This document shows, piece after piece, positions 1-11,400 of a DNA stretch of 64,000 nt. Each line of letters begins with the position of its first letter. The first letter of the stretch is position 1. The notes under the pieces were generated by a model. It saw nothing but the letters and a program-made list of their open reading frames with translations, did no database searches and was not told the origin of the DNA. The stretch comes from Hypoxylon rubiginosum (lineage: Eukaryota > Ascomycota > Sordariomycetes > Xylariales > Hypoxylaceae), in contig CADCXA010000056.1 of assembly GCA_902806565.1 (NCBI GenBank), positions 620,001-684,000 of the forward strand. The letters are read 5' to 3'. A program made the position numbers and the translations under genes.

Positions 1-303
1 AGGGGCAATCAAGCAGTACTCGACGTTGCAGCAACTATCAATACCTAAGTGGTCTACTCATACCATTGGTGTGCAATGAAAATTCTCAACTAGATTAGCG
101 ATTTTCCTTCCCTATGCCTTGTGCTGCAATTCTTTTATTTGGTGGAAAGTACGTATTGACGAGGTGGCCCCTAGTGATTGTTTCGTGCTTTGCTGGTTAG
201 TCGAGGTATGATTCTTTTTTATTTAAGACACCAACAATTCCTAGACTTTCTTCCTTTCCCTTTCTCACGTCTAGTTTTGTCAATCGTCTGTCAACGACAA
301 TCA
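1..303. other. sequence upstream of the first gene; nothing recognised
   Basis: I see no convincing coding signal or repeat here. The stretch just before position 304 is pyrimidine-rich (about 240-300), as fungal leaders often are, and may be the 5' untranslated region of the gene that follows. Confidence 0.4.
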
Positions 304-1089
304 ATGCTCAAGGTATGTGTTTTACCCCCGTGTTTTTCTCTCCCCCCCTTTCATCATTATTGTCATCATCATTATCGCTATATAGCGACGCTTCCCTCAT
401 CCTTCCAAGACCTGTTACCAGTATTTTTACTATTTCATGGCCCTGTAATTCAGGAAGAACATTTAGACATCCTATCTAACATCTTGAGGGTTTTTAATGA
501 GCATCGCAACGAGTTCTCACAGGTTTTCAACAGGTATCACGACGACTTAGGACAGCGTGTTAATCGACATCACCACGACCTGAGGCAGCGTCTCGATTAG
601 CACCAGACCGATTACGTACAGTGCCTAGGTGCTCAAGTGACGGCTTTGGCGCAGAGCCTCAACATCATCCGCACAGGGATGACCACGCAGCATAATCAGA
701 TGCAACGCAAACGAGACACAGCACCATAACCTCCAAGTCGCCCTTATCCGTGCCATGGATCGCAATAATGCCAATAACCTCCGGGCTTTGCTGTTATACG
801 CGGTTACCAGCGGCGTGCAGAACGATGCGTTTGCACGAGAGGCGAGTGATGGTTTGGGCGCTCTCAGACAAGACTTGGCGCTATTCAACGCCGTCTATTA
901 TATGGGCTTGCAGCAACCTCGCCTGACCCCCCAGCGTAATGAGATGCTTGAGGGATATGTAAGTTGAACCTAGTATAACCTGTGCCCATATGAATATCTG
1001 GCTAGGTACTGATTAAATTCCAGGGCCTCGCGTTGGTACTTGTGCTGCTTTTTGTGTTCGTCACCTTCCTTGTCCTTATCCTCAACTGA
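304..1089 (+). pseudogene. degraded or unusually spliced gene for a tail-anchored coiled-coil protein
   Basis: I do not recognise the family. ATG at 304 gives MLK, then a good intron 313-453 (GTATGT...TTCAG), then a His/Gln/Arg-rich helical stretch with repeated HHHDLRQRL-like units. In that frame a TAG stops translation at 598-600. The frame stays open after it to about 715, and the sense frame then shifts near 720-730. From 755 a second open stretch runs to a donor at 959 (GTAAGT), and intron 959-1023 joins it to an exon of 21 codons that is almost entirely hydrophobic (GLALVLVLLFVFVTFLVLIL) and ends in TGA at 1087-1089. That is a textbook C-terminal tail anchor. One C-to-T stop plus one frameshift would make it a pseudogene. 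Alternatively, an intron at 534-690 (GTATCA...GCAG) removes both faults but also deletes the repeated helix. I favour the pseudogene reading because the helix continues smoothly through both faults. Confidence 0.4.
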
Positions 1090-1648
1090 CTCTGCGCAAT
1101 TTTAGCTTCTTTACTACCGAAATATTAGACAACAACATCCGGCACGAGAGTTGCGGCTGATATCCATGGTGTTTTTATTGCATAAAGTGGTGGTTGGGGA
1201 TTGGGATAGGGGCGAAAGCTACACTTCACTGTAGTAGAGCATTTGCGCTAGTTTCCTGAAGAATCAATTCACGCAGAATTTACCATCCATAGAATCGGTA
1301 TATGTAGTAGTAATGTGTCTTAAAGGCATGTTCAAAGGCGTGTTTAAGGGTTGTGGGTTTATCTTGACTTGAGTTCGTAGTGAAATTAATACCTTACGTA
1401 ATGTACCTGGTAAAAGGGGTTTTTAGGTTCGGTGAGGCTCGGTGAGGCTGACCTTCACCTAGGTCTAAAATATGGGTCACAAGTGGATTGCATAAGGGTG
1501 GGGCCAAAAGTTAACTTGCTTATTGCAACTGTTGGCGATTTAAGAATTTCGCAAAAGTATCTGTTCACTAGCATTCATTCCCTACAAATCTCACCCAGAC
1601 AAAGGGGTTCCGGCAGATTTGAACGAAAACAAGAACGATAACGAGAAA
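1090..1648. promoter_or_regulatory. upstream region of the cactin gene
   Basis: This 559-bp gap separates the degraded gene from cactin. It holds a tandem pair of a 10-mer (GGTGAGGCTS) at about 1431-1450, and no other feature I can name. Confidence 0.4.
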
Positions 1649-3522
1649 ATGGACCCTAGCCGACGTGCTATGATCTATGGCCGTAAGTCACCCCCTCGCC
1701 GTGACATAACATCTCCTAGACGAGATTCAAATTCCAGGATCACCAAGCCCGCGAAACCTACCCAGACCAAACCCGCCAAGTCCAGTACCCAGAACTGGCT
1801 CAGCCAAGATGAGCAGTCTCGCCAGTTTGTCGCCGATGAAGATAAGTTTGTCCTAAAGCAAGCAAAGAAGAAGGCAGACATCCGCGTCAGGGAGGGGCGA
1901 GCCAAACCTATCGATCTCTTAGCCTTCAATTTGCGATACGTCGATACGGACCGCGATGTTTTCGACGATGACGACGCCGATCTCGACATCGATGTACCTC
2001 CTCCGGTCACCGTTATAGACGGCCTCAACGAGTCTGAACTCGAAGAATTGGGCACGGAAATTACGTCGTACCACACGCTCGAGACGAATAAACGGAACAG
2101 AGAATTTTGGAAAGCGGTGCAGACGCTTAGTGCAGACAGAAGGCAGCGCCTAAATCCGATGGGGCCCGAGCAACGCGCAGTCAGCTCTGTCATTGCTGAT
2201 GTGGACAAGATACTGGGTCCGAAGAGCCTCGAGCAGTTGGAAAAGTTGGAGGGCCAGATTCAAGCCAAGCTACGTTCCGATGAGGTCATGGACACCGATT
2301 ACTGGGAACAGCTGCTCAAGAGCCTGCAGATTTTCAAAGCGAAAGCGAAGCTTAAGATCCTCTGCGAGGCTATTAAAGAGAGCAGGATCAAACTTTTGAG
2401 GGAAATAAACCCGGAAAAGGCAAAGGCACTTGCCGAGTCGGAATCGCTAGGTAGCAGTGTAGTCCCTGCTGGATCGAAAGATACGACCGCAGCCCTGGTC
2501 GCAAAGCCAAAGCTCAGCTCGTCAGCCCTTCCTTCCGCTACCAGCGCAACTAGCGCACCGCCTCCTGGCACTGCAAGATTCGCTACGAGTGGAAATGAAG
2601 ACTTCTCTCAAGCTACCAAGGCTCTGTATGAGCGCGAGGTCGCCCGAGGAATCAGCGAGAATGAGGAGATCTTCACGGCCGAAGAGACGGTCCCGAGCGC
2701 TGCGAAGCCGCAGTGGGCAGAGAAATATCGGCCCCGGAAACCGCGGTACTTCAACCGAGTACAGATGGGTTACGAATGGAACAAGTACAACCAGACGCAC
2801 TACGACCACGACAACCCGCCGCCGAAAGTGGTTCAAGGCTACAAGTTCAACATCTTCTACCCCGACCTTATCGACAAGACGAAGGCACCCACTTTCAAGA
2901 TCATTCGCGAGCACGGAAGGAGAAGGGGTGAATCGTTTGCGCCCGCCGGCGAGGAAGACACTTGCCTGATCCGCTTCGTTGCCGGGCCGCCGTACGAAGA
3001 TATTGCGTTTCGAATTGTTGATCGAGAATGGGATTATAGCGCAAAGAAGGACCGCGGCTTCAAGAGCAGCTTCGACAAGGTTCGTTGGTCTTTTCCCTCT
3101 CCCTTCTCTTCTGTCTCGAATTTCAACTCGAATTTCAACCTGCAGTTCTTTGCATCCCATTTCGTGATGCGGCGAACTCCTAGCTATAGGGAGGCTAGGG
3201 CCTGGATATATTAAAACAAACAATGACGACGGCTATTGTCGAACGCTTGTTTGGCAACCACCCCCAACCTCTTAGACGTTGATCGCAAGCCACATCGGTT
3301 ATTACCGTCTGACGCGCGTGTTTCAGATTCCTTCCTCTGGGCTTCCACCCCCCCCTCCAGTTCCTAAACTGCCCTTGGAACGAGTCTTGGCTAACTTTCT
3401 ACGTTATAGGGAATTCTTCAACTCCACTTCCAATTCAAAAAGGTAAGCATTTATATTAATACTACTCCATACATCCTTGATGAGTACTGACGAGCCTTGT
3501 ATAGATCTATTACCGAAAGTAG
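1649..3522 (+). CDS. cactin: cactin, spliceosome-associated protein
   Basis: Exons 1649-3079, 3410-3442 and 3505-3522 give 493 residues. The C-terminal third carries the cactin signature: RPRKPRYFNRVQMGYEWNKY, then NQTHYDHDNPPPKVVQGYKF and IFYPDLIDKTKAP, then GPPYEDIAFRIVDREWDYS. The last two short exons finish it as GILQLHFQFKK and IYYRK. The middle region (QAKKKADIRVREGRAKPIDLLA, about residues 75-100) matches the conserved cactin mid domain, and the N-terminus is basic and disordered. Cactin proteins bind the spliceosome in the nucleus and help splicing fidelity (Cay1 in fission yeast). I start at ATG 1649 because it is the first ATG in the frame, with purines upstream. Intron 1 (330 nt) is long for a fungus, and reading through it gives a false 3' extension. 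The third exon encodes only five residues and the stop. Family assignment is secure; the exact start is less so. Confidence 0.93.
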
Positions 3523-6500
3523 ACGGTAAAGCTATTTGCTGTCTTGGGGAGCCTGTTCTCCATGGAAAATAGGTGAACTTATCCTCTAGGCGCGTTGTCT
3601 AGATATTTCTTCACCTATTTCGTTTGGTGAAGGGGATGGGGGGTGGTCGAGCCATAGCATTAGAAGTGCTATTAGCGAATGAATCACAGATCCTGTTAAT
3701 GAATGGAAATTAAAACCGGTGAATCATAGGTTGACTTGGTCTTGGTGACACAACTTCCGGAGAGCTGCCTCACTTGTCCTTTACTCAGCTTATGGCGATG
3801 TCCGATCAGCTTCATCAGTAGTAAAAATCAATAGTAAAAATAAACAGGGTGTAATCCTTATGATAATTATGATAATTATGATAATATTACTAGTCCAAGG
3901 AACCCAACTAAAACAAGTGCTGGTTTTTACTGTAGTAGTGTCTTCTCACGCTGTTAGGGCTATACCGAGAGCACAGACTTGATATTTGATCTCGTGAATA
4001 GTAAGCTCTGCTACTGTGAAAAGAAAATTTTCATTCTGACCCAGTGTAGGTACCTAAACTTTCACATCTTCGTTATTTTTACATTACACGGAAACCCTCT
4101 AATTAATCTTGACCCCACGAAAAATGATCCAGGAATAATTAGATACCTATATTTCTAGCTTCGATGGATATTCTAGAAGGCGCTGCGATGAACCGTCTGC
4201 GATGAAAATGGTCAGGGGCTCCCTTTCCGGATAGTTTCAGGTGCTGTCTAGTAAGGCTGCAAGGGATGATCCCGCGGGAGACGACGATATTCAATAAATG
4301 ATTGGTTACATTTGGCGAATCTGCCAAAATCCCATTCATGATGCAAGTAGCCGGGCGCGGGAAGAGAGCCCTAGGTGATCCCGCCCCTATGCGGCGCACC
4401 GATGGTGGCTTGCATCGCTAAACAATAGGCTTGTCGAAGAGAGACAGAGGAAGGGGAAAAATATTTTTTGTAGTTTCAAGTTGCGGCAGAATTCTCTTGT
4501 TCTTCGTCCTGTTCTCCGTCTAAGGCCAACTGTTACAATTTTTACGAATAGTTCCTAAATTGTGACAAGTTATTCTACATGTGTTCATATTTTCCCCGAC
4601 TTAGCTAATTCCTTGTTATAAGCAACAAATCCCCGATAGCCATGCTGTAGATGACACCTATTTTAGAGCACACGAAACGCGATTCCGTTTGCACAAGGAG
4701 AAACACAACGCTGCATGCATGCAAGTGCATGTACCTTAGCTATAGCTACATACACATACATGTACATGAAGCACGCAAGCATCCATACATACATGATACA
4801 CACACATATGCTGACGCATATATACACGCATATAAATTATAGAGAGGCACACACACACAGACAGAGAGATACGATTGTACAATGCAGAAGAATACTTGGA
4901 GATACAATTTGGTACGGATAACACGCTCATCGCTCAGATGTTACATGAGCCTAATTCCCTCATTGAGCTAATCTCTAATAGCCAATCTCTAGTAGCTGAT
5001 CTCAAGTCGAAGCGGATGAAGAAGCGGTAGACAGCCGGGTAGAAAAAAAAAGTGAGGAGAAAGAAAAAAATTAGTCAACGGTGGGAGTTTATCGGTGACG
5101 AATAAACGAAGGCAACGACTGCGCTGGCAAGTAAGTTGAACTGATTCGCCAATAAGGTAGACAGCAGACTTATTGTCATCCCATCTTAATAGGACTAGAA
5201 CGACTAGAACTGGTCCTGTGCGCCGTGTAAGTGGCCCCAAGCTGCGCCCTGCTCTGGTCGGTTTACGATACCTAAAGACTTACCTAAAGACTTGGACCTA
5301 AGACCTAAGACCTAAGGGACTGAATATAGGTGGTAGGTTGTAGGTACAATTACAATACCTCCCTGCCGGGTTCTAGCGTATTGGCCTTATACCGTGGTCC
5401 ATACTCACCTGTCACCTTACCGGTCATCTCTGAAGGCGCTCCTGCCATATTCCATGTCAGTGCAAATTTTTATTATTTTATTTTATCGTTATTTGCACTG
5501 GTGCCGGCACTGTCCAAGTGGCTACTGGCACCGCCCTTGCCAATTATCTGGTGCTGGTGCTGGTGCTGGTACTGGCGCTGGCAGTCGCGACTGGCAACTG
5601 GCAGACCAGGCTGCTGGCGACTGGCTAAGCTCAACTGGGTTTGCCGTAGATGCTGGGATTTGACGTGCTAAAAGGTCGAAGCTTTTCGTCGCGTTGGGTA
5701 CCTCCTTCCCTTGTTCACTTCTACGCAGGGTACATCCCCCGTATGTACCGTGGGCACGCCCTTATGTACCTTCTCTAGAATTCGCAATTCGCAAATTTGG
5801 GGGCCCATTTTCATCTCTGGCGTCTGATCTCTTCCTATTATCTCCACTTGAACCTGGGCCTTGCCTGCTCCATACCATAGATACATGGTCCTTACCTGTA
5901 CAATACACAATACGTGGATACGACTAGCCAAGGTGCCACCACTTAGGGCCCGGGGTCCAGATCAGTTCCCCATTATTCAACTTTAATCTCAAGTTTATGA
6001 GAGCACAGTCTTAGCTCTTAGCTCTTAGCTCTCATATCACCGTGGACCGTGGACCTTGAACCTAGGACCTTGGACCTTGGACCGTGTGTATATTGGACCT
6101 TCCCGACTTCTAGCTTCTACCTAGCCACCATCTACACCTGGTAGTCACTGCCTCTCTTCGACTTGGACCCCTACCTTTAAGCCTTAGGTACGCCGATTCA
6201 GAATTTGTCAATTTATACTTGACTACCGCTACGCCCACAGAACATACATAATACACCAACACTCTCTCACACACACCCATCATACACCACTGTCACCTCT
6301 ACATACTACAGATACCCACCGGCTTGCTTCCTACTTACAAGAAGCCTGACAGGGCTATCTATTCCCCTCACTCACTCTCTGTCTCTCTCTCAACCCAACC
6401 CAACCTACATACACTTCCGACTCACCACCTCTCTCAGGTCCCGTCACCCATCGTTCGTTTCGTAGACTTCCTACACCTCACCCATCCAACTTCGTCTCCT

Positions 6501-6612
6501 TTCGGCATCCTCTCGAGACGCACCTATAGCAAGGCAATTTAATTCCTTGCGGCGATCAAACTTGTCACTGGCCCGACTCAGTAGCTCTAGCTTTCTGTCT
6601 GGACTTCCCGGG
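3523..6612. promoter_or_regulatory. 3.1-kb upstream region of the forkhead gene
   Basis: There is no credible gene. The stretch contains an AT-rich tandem repeat (ATGATAATT, three copies, about 3860-3886), a CA/TA-rich microsatellite zone (4736-4862), a GGTGCT-type tract (5548-5581), and short local duplications of CCTAAGA (5285-5320), CTTAGCT (6012-6035) and GGACCKTG (6040-6090). The last 350 bp (6240-6600) are strongly C/T-rich with many CTCTCA and CACC runs, which is typical of a fungal promoter or long leader. Large upstream regions are common for fungal developmental regulators. Confidence 0.5.
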
Positions 6613-8469
6613 ATGAGTCCAAGCTTCAGCGGCGGCTTGCCCGTCAACTACCCACCCTCCTACAACGAGGTCGAGGATACTAGACAAAGTTGTTCGACAC
6701 AATCAACGGGCGGGTCGACGGAAGTGCCCAATCTAGAATCCTACTACATGCCGTCGCCTACGACGCATGGGAGTCACCTAGCCCGTCAGCCCCAACCACA
6801 GCAGAATAACAACACGTCGACAGCTCTCCTGGCCGCTGCTATCAACCCTGCCCTTGCCACTTACCCTCACGCACACCAATACTTACACTCGGCCAGCTCG
6901 TCACAGGGCATGTTGGCCACGCCACCTTCTACCACGTACGAAGGGGAAGAGTTGGACCATTATTCGTACCACGATTCGCCATCAAGCCAGACCCTCGCTC
7001 CGTCCTCGGCGCATCCTTCACCTAGAGGCTGGTCGCCTCAAGATGCGCAACAGCTAGGCTTTCAACAACAGTTTCTCAGAAGCCCGGACACCGTACTAAC
7101 TCACAACTTCCGGACCTGCGCTCCGATCCACCACGAACAGCAGGCGCATTCCCAAGTATCTTCTTCTCCCTACCAGAATCAGACCTTCGCCCCTGCCAAC
7201 TTAGACGTAGACGACATGGCGCATCAGGATGTACCCCATGTTCTTGCAGGCCTACGCGACTCTGATCAAGCCATGGGCTCGCAGGTTGGGTCGCCTCTAC
7301 TTAAGCAGGAAGCGGCAGGCCCGAGTCATAGCGATGGTGGACACTCGCGCCGTCCTAGCCGAACAGGACAGCACCAAAATGGCGACGAAGGGGTAAAGGG
7401 CGACGAACCGTACGCCCAGCTAATCCACAGAGCGTTTATGAGTCGCGAACATCATGCCATGACCCTTCAGGAAATCTATCAATGGTTTCGCGAGAATACA
7501 GAGAAGGGAAAGAGTGAGAACAAGGGTTGGCAGAACAGCATTCGCCATAATCTCAGCATGAACCGCGTAAGTCTTTTTTTTTTTTTTCAATGCTTTGTTT
7601 GTCTAAGCGCTTGTCTCCATTTCCACCACGTATTCACCTATTCATGAAATTTCTGGTGTTTGAATAAATAAATGGGCAAGTGACTAATTTCTTTTGTAAA
7701 AAAGGCGTTTAGCAAACGCGAACTTAAACCGAACCCTGGTGAGCCTCTGACCGGATTGCGAGGCTCGAAGAAGCTATCCGAATGGTATTTGATGCCTTGG
7801 GCAATCAACGGTGTACAGAGCACGACCAGGTATCGAACGAAGGGGGCCTCTAGACGCCGCAACGGAGGCGGCCATGCGCAGCCTTGTGTTAACTCGTCCC
7901 GCCGCGCACTGTCCGGCCGCAAAGGTGGACTTACCGCCAGCAAATCCAAGGCCAAAAAGGCAATCCAAAACCGAGACCATCATCATCATCACGCCTCGGC
8001 ATTTTCTAACGGTGCTAACGGAAACGATATGCAGATGGGAACTACTATGGTTCTGGATTCAAACATGGGTTTCCAGTACAGCGTTCCCGGTTCGATGACT
8101 CCCCCCGAACACGGCCCTACAGAGATAATGGTGCAGCACAACTCGATGCAGCCCGCTGCTCTACCTGTGAATGTGAACGGGGCGCATGGTTTCGCGTACC
8201 ATGCCCCAGAGATCTCTCAGTACGGGCAGAACAGTGGACCGTATCAAGCGCCCCATACTATGTACTCCCTAGAGGAGGTGTCCAGCATGTATTCTGGACA
8301 ACAGGTGCCGGTTCCGAGCCACGCAGTACACGGACAAGGCCAACCGCATTCAATGGGCAACATAAATCCCATTTACGAAGAGAGCGAGGATTTGCGCCAG
8401 CGAAGACTTGCCTTCCAATACCACCAAGCCTGGAACGACTCCGTCCCGGGCAATTCCTACCACCAATAA
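6613..8469 (+). CDS. forkhead (winged-helix) transcription factor
   Basis: Exons 6613-7566 and 7705-8469 encode 572 residues. The forkhead DNA-binding domain starts near residue 275 (PYAQLIHRAFMSREHHAMTL), runs through WQNSIRHNLSMNR (recognition helix, about 306-318) and continues in exon 2 as AFSKRELKPNPG and KKLSEWYLMPWAING. The intron (138 nt, GTAAGT, branch TGACTAAT, acceptor AAAAAG) splits the domain just after the recognition helix, and its 5' end has a long T-run. The flanks are Gln/Ser/Pro/His-rich, as expected of activation regions, with a His cluster (HHHHH) about 95 residues into exon 2. Basic stretches after the domain (RRRNGGG, KSKAKKA) could serve nuclear import. In fungi this class regulates cell cycle, development or ribosome genes. 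I cannot assign it to Fkh1/2, Hcm1 or Fhl1 from sequence alone. The first in-frame ATG is used as start. Confidence 0.9.
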
Positions 8470-11400
8470 TTAGGCGTCTATACCACTAGGGATAGACACC
8501 TATGTGTTTGGATTTAACTGTTGATCTATTACTGGGTAGCAGGTCCTTACTACCTATTACGAGGGCCACCGACGATTCGACGTTTGCGTTTGCGTTTGCA
8601 TTTGCGTTTGCGATTATACCCTGCGAAAAAAAAAAACTCCGAATCTCGAAGCCGAGTAAATAGCAACGAAAAAAAAAATTAGGCCGAGATAGAAAAACTC
8701 GCAAAAACCCTGAGGGCAGTGCCCGTTCGTTGATTTACTAGATCGCAGATTTGGCCTCGACCAATATACCAATATCAATATGCCACGGAAGAAATAGAAA
8801 TGGTGATGGGAATGGAGCGGCGGTTTATGATTATACTTATTAGAATCTGGGCACGATCATAATACCCCGGACTGAACATGCGAGCGGTTGTAATTTCTGA
8901 GGTCCAGTCTAATCGACAGTGACCACGATAGCGGATAGACATATTTAGCGATGATTTATCACAGAGGCGAAGATATTCTTTTCCTTTTTCCTTTCATCTT
9001 CCCGAATGACTCTTCTGCTACATACTGAATACCACCTATTAGAGACATTTGTGTTTTCTTTCAGTCGTCAAATTTACTTCGCTGATTACTAATGTTATCT
9101 ATCTATCAACCTTACATAAATACCACCTGTTCAAGCTTGTTCTCCTTTTTCACACCATCGTTGTGTTTTGGTCGTTGCTTTGCGTCATTCTTCATTCACG
9201 ATTACTTCATCTGGCATGAGAGCATGAGGGGTCGGTTCCGGGAGAGAGGAAGCGAATCATCTACAGAAAAATACCCAGAGACTAGAGAGGGCGGGCGGTG
9301 TTAGTGTTGGGAGCGGATGATTAGAGAGAGAGACAGCCGAAATACCACAACTTCGTTTTTCCATTTTCCCGCGATGATTTTCTGCAGTTGGTGGAGCTAT
9401 GGTTGGGACAGTATCTACAACTACCTATCTTCCTACTTACCTGCTAGCTACCTACCTCTGCTGACGGTACCTGGAACGGGTGGGTGGGTAGGTTGGAGGA
9501 TCTGATCCCTTCGATAGGGCAATTGGGTAGGACCTACAGCAGCTACGCATTAGGACGTACAGGGGGTGGTGGTGGTGGACACACTGGATACTAGCTGGGC
9601 AAGGGGCGCTGACCGATGGGTCATGCTGTGGCAGGAGAGAAAATCATGGGTGGGAAGCACCAAGGTCTCGCAAGAGAAAAGAGAGTTGCGCCCACCTTGT
9701 ATCATTGTACTACCTTTAGACTAGCCGGCCTGCCTACCTAGGTGCTTTAGGCTACCCTACAATACAGTGCAGCAAAAGCTAACAATTTTTCCAAAAAAAG
9801 AATTCGATTTTGAACGTGCCTTGTTCTGCTGTGCGTATTAGTTCATTTCTAAACGGTACGTGATGCTAAAGATGGGTAGGGTCGTCTTTGTGCCGCCTGA
9901 TTGGCTGGGTGGATAGTTAGGCTGAGCTTAGAGGCTCCTCTCTTTACCAGACTGCCGGGTCTAGATCGGCTGCGCCGTTGGTGAGAAAGGGGGGGATCTT
10001 GAGGGGTTGGTTCTCCACATCTCAGACTTAGCCTATCTAGACATGGTTCGTTTCGACTGGCTGGGGGTGGGAGGCGTAGTGTATTGTAGATGGGACGGGA
10101 TCTGGATTATGGGGGTGGACACCTAGAACCTAAGTGGAGGGAAATCTAGTGGAGAGGGGGGGGAGAGTGGAGGGGTGGGCGGGAACGGATCTCGTCGAGC
10201 CAGTCCTGATCCAATCTTGGAGATGGCCGTCGACGAGAGACACGCACGGTACTAGGGATACCCTCGGTTCCGGAGTGGCTCTCGGGACCCTTTTGGTGGT
10301 GGAGAGCGCCCGGTTGCGGCAACCAACTTGGAAATACCTGTCCAGAAGGAACTACACGTGATGCAAATCTTGTGGGGTAAAGGATGGATAGGTGGATGGG
10401 AGGAGGGCTAAACTAGTCGGATAGCACGGTCCCGAATCCTACGCAACCTTGCGGGCCCGTCAGGTACCCGCGTCGGCGACGACGAGGCAATTTTCCAGCT
10501 CTTTCAGATGGAAGCGGTAAGGCGGTAAGGAAGGTAGATGAAAGGAGGTACGTGACGAGGCTGTCTGGAAGGGATAATAAGATGACCATACCTATCGTTG
10601 CTTGCTTCCTTCCGCCATCGGGCACCACGATACGAACCATGGCGTTCGAGAGAGACTTGGCGGTGTTTCTTTGCCTCCATCCCATCTCTACATAATATTG
10701 AAGAGGCGCGGCTAATGACATGGAGCAAACTCCGACTCACGATGGTTCCCTAGCATGGTATCGCTAGTCTGGAGTTGAAAGTATTCCAGGTCGTGAGCTC
10801 AGGTACATCCTGTACGTATCTAATCACGCTATCTGACCTAGCAGGAACAAGGATAGAGGAGACAATAGTTACCTATATACCGATGCTAGCTATTCTCGAC
10901 TAAGGAGTTAAGCGGTCTAAAAATCCGTCGTAAATTTAAAATTCTCCGAGCTGAGAATAACGAATTTAGAACAATGGCCTAAGTCTTCGTCATCCATTCT
11001 GCCGCGCCTAGAAGAACGGGTAGGCTGAGACACAGAAGAAGCCAAGCTTCTGTCACAGGGCTACTAGTGCTTACCCAGGAAAGACAAAGAGTTTGTTTTC
11101 TTTTCTTCTTCTTCACTTGACTCGAAAAGTCGCGTGGGTATGTATATGTGCTAATGCTCCCTTGATCCGGTAGCTAAAAGGACACTAAGAGGCAATGGAG
11201 ATGAATTAGGATCTGGGAAAACAAGGTAAACACTATATCCATGACGATGGCCTTACTGGATTCGGTTTGGTTCACGATTGCGACACGAGGCCTTCTGCCG
11301 TGTTATCAGGGGCGATGACGGATATGACCGTGCTCTCACTTGCCGGGAAGTTGTCGAAAGAGGAAAAAAATCTTGAAACACAATTCTCATCTCATTGAAT

